Shown: piece by piece, positions 58,548 to 64,000 of the stretch
How positions within the stretch are numbered: position 1 is the first letter of the stretch
How the letters are laid out: each line of letters opens with the position of its first letter
Source: Marisa cornuarietis
Lineage: Eukaryota > Mollusca > Gastropoda > Architaenioglossa > Ampullariidae
Length of the DNA: 64,000 nt
Reading direction: 5' to 3'
NCBI GenBank assembly: GCA_004794655.1
Contig: SMMW01000089.1
Location: 40,001 to 104,000, forward strand
The notes under the pieces: model-generated
The model's database searches: none
Seen by the model: only the letters and a program-made list of their open reading frames with translations
Told to the model about the DNA's origin: nothing
Position numbers and translations under genes: made by a program

Positions 58548-59987
58548 ACATGTAAAGTAGGTCTAATGTGTCTCAGTTTTAAATCTATTGCAGGAAACTT
58601 ATTTATAGTGATAGAAAAATCGTTTGCATAAAATTTAATTTTCTGTAGACCCCATTGGTTTTTATGATTAATTTCCTATCGCATGCCCTCTGGGGTCGGG
58701 AACTTCGCGTCTTAGAAACAGTTTCTTAAAGCGATTTTTGCTGAGCAGTCTGACTAGCCTGTAACTGTTACTTCGTTGTACAGGACCGTACATCTTAATA
58801 AACACAGGCTGCTTGTAAATTTGCCGAACACTGAATTTTCGTTAACTTTCCGATTTGCACATTGCATATTGCACGTCTGTCTTTAATATGTACTGACTGC
58901 ACGGGCTTGAGTGTTTAGGTCATTGACAGTCGGTTTACTGGCTCTAGAGAAAGGAAAATATATGTTTGGGTGACATCTGATCACAAAATCTAAGAAAATC
59001 TTTATATAATACAATAATTTATAAGGAAATTATAGAAAAATTCTAATTAATTGAGAAACATGAAAGGATATAAAAGTTTACATTTTTATATATTACACAA
59101 AGGAAGCTTATAAAGCGAGATATTGAAGACCTGGTGTCCAAGGCTTTAAGAGAGAACCTAGCCAAGAACGACTAGGAATTAATGTTTGTTGTTTATGTGC
59201 CTGTGTGGACCTTGACTGAAATAAAGTCATGTGTATTTTATGCTGTTTATAATGTGAATAACAAGTTTGTCATTGCGTCTGACAGAATTTATCACTGATC
59301 TGCTAGTACAGTATTTTGAAAGTTGTCTGTCAAAAATAAAAATAGACACAAAAAAAAACCAAGCAAGAGAAACTGATATCCTAAGAACTCACATGCCATA
59401 AGATGAAATGTACGTCCGCGCACGCGCACGCGCACACACACATACACACGCACCCCCACACACCAACGTTTCACTGATTAAATGTGCAGTCATTCCTATA
59501 TTTGTCTTTAGAAATTATTTTTTAATTATTAGTTCCATGGAAAACTACAGAGAAAACTAACTTTAAGTTTAATGAAGAAGTTTGAAGTTTCAGCTTTTCA
59601 ACAAACAAAAACCATCCTGACAGGACCAAGACGAGGGTCATAGTTACATTCGATTCGGAGAAACTAGGTGCCGCTCCCCCTCGTCGTAGACAAACCAACA
59701 TGACCAAAGAGTGTCCGTTTAACGAATCTATACGAATAAATTTTTTTTTATTTTGTCATTAGTAAATAAAACAGATCGCTTGTCTGTTTCAGTGTGGAAG
59801 TGACATTCGCACAGTCCAAGGGAGGCAATTAGTGTCAACTACACTTTCGAAAAGATATCAGTTACTTCCCATACTTGTTTATTTTGTGTGTGTGACATTC
59901 TCCAGTTCTCACTACATTAAGTGACACTTTCTCCGGACGATTATGAAATTCGCTGTCGAGCGAGCCAACAGGTGGGAAAATGTTTAA

Positions 59988-60040
<53 letters not shown>

Positions 60041-61017
60041 CTGAACGAGCTGTTTACACATGATAGCCGGCTAGACAATCCATCTCATAAACACTAGTGT
60101 CGTCATTAGCAAGAAATCTTGTAACCTTTCACCTGAAACTTATGAGATCGTTAGCCAATCAATCACCAAAGATGATTTTACAGAGATCTTTAAATCGTAC
60201 AGGAACTCCAGCCTCATTAACACTCATAGTTACTGATGCGGTTGCACAACGATACATTCACACTCAACACTTATACAGTCACACTATTACATCACACTAC
60301 ACGTTACATTCACACTATTACATCGCATGATAGCCGGCTAGACAATCCATCTCATAACCACTAGTGTAGTTATTAGCAAGAAAGCTTGTAACCTTTCAGC
60401 TGAAGCTTATGTGCCAGCCAGTGAATGTGTCTGCGAATCGTGGATGTCACTCGTACCTACGTTACACCAGTGACGTAACACAAGTCTCTAAAGTAAGCTT
60501 AACCGTTGTTTCAAGGTAAATATACCTGCGTGACTTGTCAACAAGCATTGAGAATCATGTAAACAAACAGACAGAGAGAGAGAGAGAGAGGAAGGGTTAA
60601 AATGATGGACGTGACCACGTGACCTGGTGAGCGAGTCATTAATCACAGCTTAAGTCTAATTTCTTTGTCCCTCTTTCTTTATTTCTTCTTCTCTTTTATT
60701 TTGTTTTCGTTTGTCCACTGTGTTTTTTATATCTTGACTCTCTTTAGCCACAACGCTGTTCTCTCTCTACTTACTCTCTTTCTCTCTCCCTCACTCGCTG
60801 TCTAGTGGCACCGACTGCCAGCGGCTGAAGTTGTTGTTACAGCACACAGCCCTGTTATAGGTACATTCGCACTCTCCCAGCATCTCATGTATATTGTATT
60901 CATTCTAATAAGCCACACTCTGCTGGCAGGAATCGGAGGACATCTGTATTCCTTGTAATAAACACTGGCATTCAAACATAAAAGTCAACTTCTATACTTT
61001 CATGACACGTTGACAAA
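58548..61017. repeat. Intergenic with (GT)n and an 80-bp direct repeat
   Basis: (GT)n at 59,990-60,037. The sequence from 'tgatagccggctagacaatc' to 'aacctttca.ctgaa' occurs at 60,059-60,140 and again at 60,328-60,408 with a few differences, about 269 bp apart. The reason for the duplication is unknown. No gene seen. Confidence 0.6.
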
Positions 61018-61125
61018 ATGTCTGTCAAACTCTATCTAACGAGTTCCCAAGAGTTCAGAAGTGAACTTGATGTCTGGAGATGTGCAAGTTGTAGCCTCAG
61101 TCGAAACTCTATCTGTTTCCTGTGT

Positions 61126-61237
61126 CATCGACAGTCCAGTACAATATTTCCCATGTGTCATCTAGAGTCCAGTACAATATTCCCCATGTGCCATCTAGAG
61201 TCCAGTACAATATTCCCAATGTGTTGTCTAGAGATCA
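61126..61237 (+). repeat. 33-bp tandem repeat, three units
   Basis: The unit 'tctagagtccagtacaatat' plus 'tccccatgtgcca'. As 33 is divisible by three it reads as an 11-residue repeat ('SSTIFPMCHLE') in a short plus frame (61,018-61,287). I see no support for that frame being a gene. Confidence 0.85.
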
Positions 61238-61241
61238 GAAT

Positions 61242-62155
61242 AATAATAATAATAAATGATTTGTATAGCGCATATTCACACTCATAGAGAGCATGCTCTT
61301 AGCGCTTAAAAACGGGGAAGAGACATGGACTACATGGATAGAACACAAGAATAAACGACAGTACTGATGACAAAGAGAAATCAAAGATGGAAAACACAAA
61401 AAGACACCAACAGAACATAGAATATAGTGATTCTGCAGAGAGATGGTACAAAATTAGCAAGAGCAGAAGGGGGAGGGTAAGAAGGACGAGCATTGTCTGG
61501 ACTGTGTTAGGAGTAATGCTCAAGGAAGAGGTGAGTTTTCAGTGCAGATTTGAAAGATTCAGTTGTAGGAAGGTGGGGGATATGCAAAGGGAGAGAGTTC
61601 CATTGTTTTGCAGCACAGTAGCCAAAAGTCCTGTGACCATATGTTGTTGTTTTGGTGACAGGAACAGTCAGGATACGGTCATCAGAGGAACAGCGGAGTT
61701 GTCTGGCCGGGATGTAAGGGATGAGAAGTTCAGAGAAATAATCAGGGCAGGAGCCTGCAAAAAAATTAAAACACAGCACAGACAGTTTGTACTGAATGCG
61801 AGAACAGACGGGTAGCCAGTGTAGAGAACAAAGGAGAGGAGTGACATGGTCCCTTTTCGTGGCTCTGAGCACCAGACGTGCAGCGGAGTTCTGTACTCTC
61901 TGGAGTCTCTGAATGAGGGATGAGGGGCAGCCTGCCAGCAAGGAGTTGCAGTAGTCAAGTCGAGAAACAACAAACACACAGACAAGAGTGTTGATAGAGT
62001 GTGTAGAGAGAAAATGACGGATGGCACTGATCTTACGAAGTTCATAACAGGCAGACTGACAGACAGCTGTAACATGTTTATCATAATAGACAGACTGACA
62101 GACAGCTGTAACAGGGTTATCGAGTGGCATGTCATCAGTGACAATAAATCCCAGA
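61242..62155 (-). mobile_element. 5'-truncated LINE, same family as at 51.8 kb
   Basis: (ATT)n and the stem-loop 'tatagcgcatattc...tcttagcgct' form the 3' end. The minus frame 61,507-62,130 matches the last ~200 residues of the RT ORF at 52,020-53,903, including 'AIRHFLSTH', 'LDYCNSLLAGCPSSLIQ' and 'ALKTHLFLEHYS'. A 34-bp segment near 62,061-62,110 ('gacagacagctgtaac') is locally duplicated. Confidence 0.88.
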
Positions 62156-62159
62156 CAAA

Positions 62160-63519
62160 CGAATTATTTTTTACATAGCGTGTAATCTAAAATACTTAAC
62201 AGGTTACATCGTCTCGCTTGTTTTCGACTGTTTCCCCTTTCTCATGTCATTTAACACTTATATATGGTATCTACACAATTATCTGGTATTTTCACATAAA
62301 TCGTGATCTTATAATCAACATTATTGTAAAACCTTATTTGTACGTCGATTACTTGTATTACTATTTACGTAGTACGAACTACATATTGAGGCGCCAAGAG
62401 AAATACAGGAAAACGCGAAGCTTACCGCCCCCTCCCCCCAGTCCCCTATAGCTGGTCCCCAGTGGGAAATCTCACCGCACGCCACTGGGATGTATGCACT
62501 TCTTTTAACATTGTCTTATTTATTTAGACTCTGACAAATAAAAAATGAAAAAAATAATACTGTTCCTTGTTTCCGTTTTTTTTCTGTGTGCACGAAAACA
62601 CGCGCACATAAGGACGAAAACGACGACAAGCACAAAGACATAAATTTATGTTTATCAAGAATAAGAAACAGGAGAAAGAGGAGAGGAAAGAGAAAGCTAT
62701 GGAGAGACAGAGGGGAAGAAAGGAGAAAGAACACACGAGGGCCGGGGTTGTCTGTGTACAGATGTGTGTGAAGACCTTATCGCCTGTCGTGTCACAGATC
62801 ACTCTCTGAGCTCATGTTTACAAGTTCTCACTTCCATGCCCCCCACTCCAGTTTCTAAGTGTCGTCAGCACCGCATTCAGAGTCAAGGTCAGCCACAGGA
62901 AGCAGTGGAAGCGAGGCTCTCCTGTTAGAGACGTTATTAGGGGGCCGCCATGGCGTCTGTACGAGTGACGTCCCCTGTAACGCTCCCCTCTTCACACTTC
63001 CGGAAACTTGTAATTAATGTCACGTGCTGCTCACGAGGCTGTTCATTTGTACCGTACGGCTGACAAAGTGGATCAAAACTAGTATTTAACATCTGGTCTT
63101 GAAGGCTGTCAGGAGAAGACAACTTTCTAGTGTGTGGACAGACTTCATTGACTAGAGTACAGCGTCATGTGACCGACACACGTTTAAATATCAAAAATGC
63201 ATTGTTTGTAGAGTAACTTCTACAATCGATGGCAGTATTATCGTGAAATTATCTAACATTAGTCTTACATGGTCTGTGTATATGCGTGTGTGAGTATATA
63301 TTTTAGCGGGGGCGCTTGTTTAGACAGCATGTACCGTTGACAGGGCAGTTATCCCTTCACCCTGCACCCCCTTCCACACCCCCCATTCTTGGTCGGGCGA
63401 GCAAACATGAAGATCCGTAGAGCTCAACAACGAACCGCAAAACCCCTAACACTTTTGCTTGGAAAAAAGCAGGGTCTTTTGTGGTTTGCAAGGTCGGTAG
63501 ATTGGTTAACACACCCGAC
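62160..63519. other. Intergenic, nothing recognised
   Basis: No domain or repeat family identified. There is a purine-rich patch near 62,660-62,740. Confidence 0.5.
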
Positions 63520-63665
63520 GAACGAGAGCTAGAATTTTAGTAGGAAATTCTCCCCGGTAGCTTCCGTCCTCTTCATAGGAATCCTAAAGATGAAGGGACT
63601 GACTGGCGCTATTGTTGGCCTTAGTGCGAAAGCAGACCCACATCGTGTTCTAATGTCTTCAGTCT
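63520..63665. repeat. Dispersed repeat shared with 40,895-41,030
   Basis: Same blocks as at 40.9 kb: 'agaattttagtaggaaattc', 'cttccgtcctcttca' and 'gatgaagggactgac'. No target duplication seen. Confidence 0.55.
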
Positions 63666-64000
63666 GGCTACAATATATACATGACCAGCTCTTTGTCTTC
63701 ATCTCTAAATGTCCTATATATGAGTGTATATATATAAATATATATATAATTGATCAGCTCGTAATATTATGTATTCATTTCTGTATATCCGATCTGTCAG
63801 TCGAAGGTAAAAAAAATTTTCTGGAAACATATCTGGTAGACAATAAAAACGATCGATTCAAATACACCCCTACAGAAGGGTGTGGCTAGTCTATTTGTAA
63901 CTCAAATCAGTAACAAAACATTGTTATCAGTTACAATGACAACAAATTGTTTCCTTGCTGTACACAGCTTGAACGAGTTATACAGAGAAATGGCGATACT
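63666..64000. other. Window end, nothing recognised
   Basis: AT-rich sequence with a (TA)n patch near 63,725-63,750. Confidence 0.5.

Overview
The window is eukaryotic genomic DNA, AT-rich and full of introns, microsatellites and decayed retrotransposons, with no operons. The best guess is a mollusc, probably a gastropod. The grounds are a tandem cluster of secreted fibrinogen-domain (FReD) genes, CR1/L2-like and RTE-like LINE remnants, a Ty3/gypsy integrase remnant and abundant (GT)n and (AAT)n tracts. The species cannot be named from sequence alone.

The core (9.9-40.7 kb) is three tandem copies, all on the minus strand, of one multi-exon gene. The ancestral exon order is signal peptide, Cys-rich EB/EGF-like module 1, PAN/apple-like module, EB/EGF-like module 2, then a fibrinogen-related domain split over four exons. 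Intron phases are 2-1-1-1-0-1-1 and conserved between copies. I call them unit C (34,672-40,725), unit B (25,044-27,123) and unit A (9,884-18,488). Each is broken differently. C lacks the first FReD exon and has a mutated acceptor on the second. B keeps only the three middle FReD exons and is bounded by LINE fragments. A has lost the second FReD exon to a TIR element and has ATA where C has its start ATG. The surviving exons still lie in an order and phase that could be spliced into one complete reading frame from C through B to A. That is an inference which RNA data could test.

Outside the cluster, four exons on the minus strand at 47.0-48.6 kb join with matching phases into a 191-residue secreted protein that I do not recognise. 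A THAP-domain fragment lies at 29.3-29.7 kb. An unassigned open frame lies at 58.1-58.5 kb.

Mobile elements make up much of the rest: a decayed LINE at 5.5-7.2 kb whose tail has expanded into a 50-bp minisatellite; a composite insertion with a 44-bp satellite (7.7-9.3 kb); gypsy integrase, L1-ORF1-like and 2A-bearing fragments (21.4-22.7 kb); LINE endonuclease and linker fragments either side of unit B; a LINE RT at 44.7-46.0 kb; and a nearly full-length LINE at 51.8-55.9 kb interrupted by a solo LTR with a clean 5-bp target duplication. A truncated relative of the last lies at 61.2-62.2 kb. No rRNA or tRNA gene, CRISPR array or prokaryotic feature was recognised.
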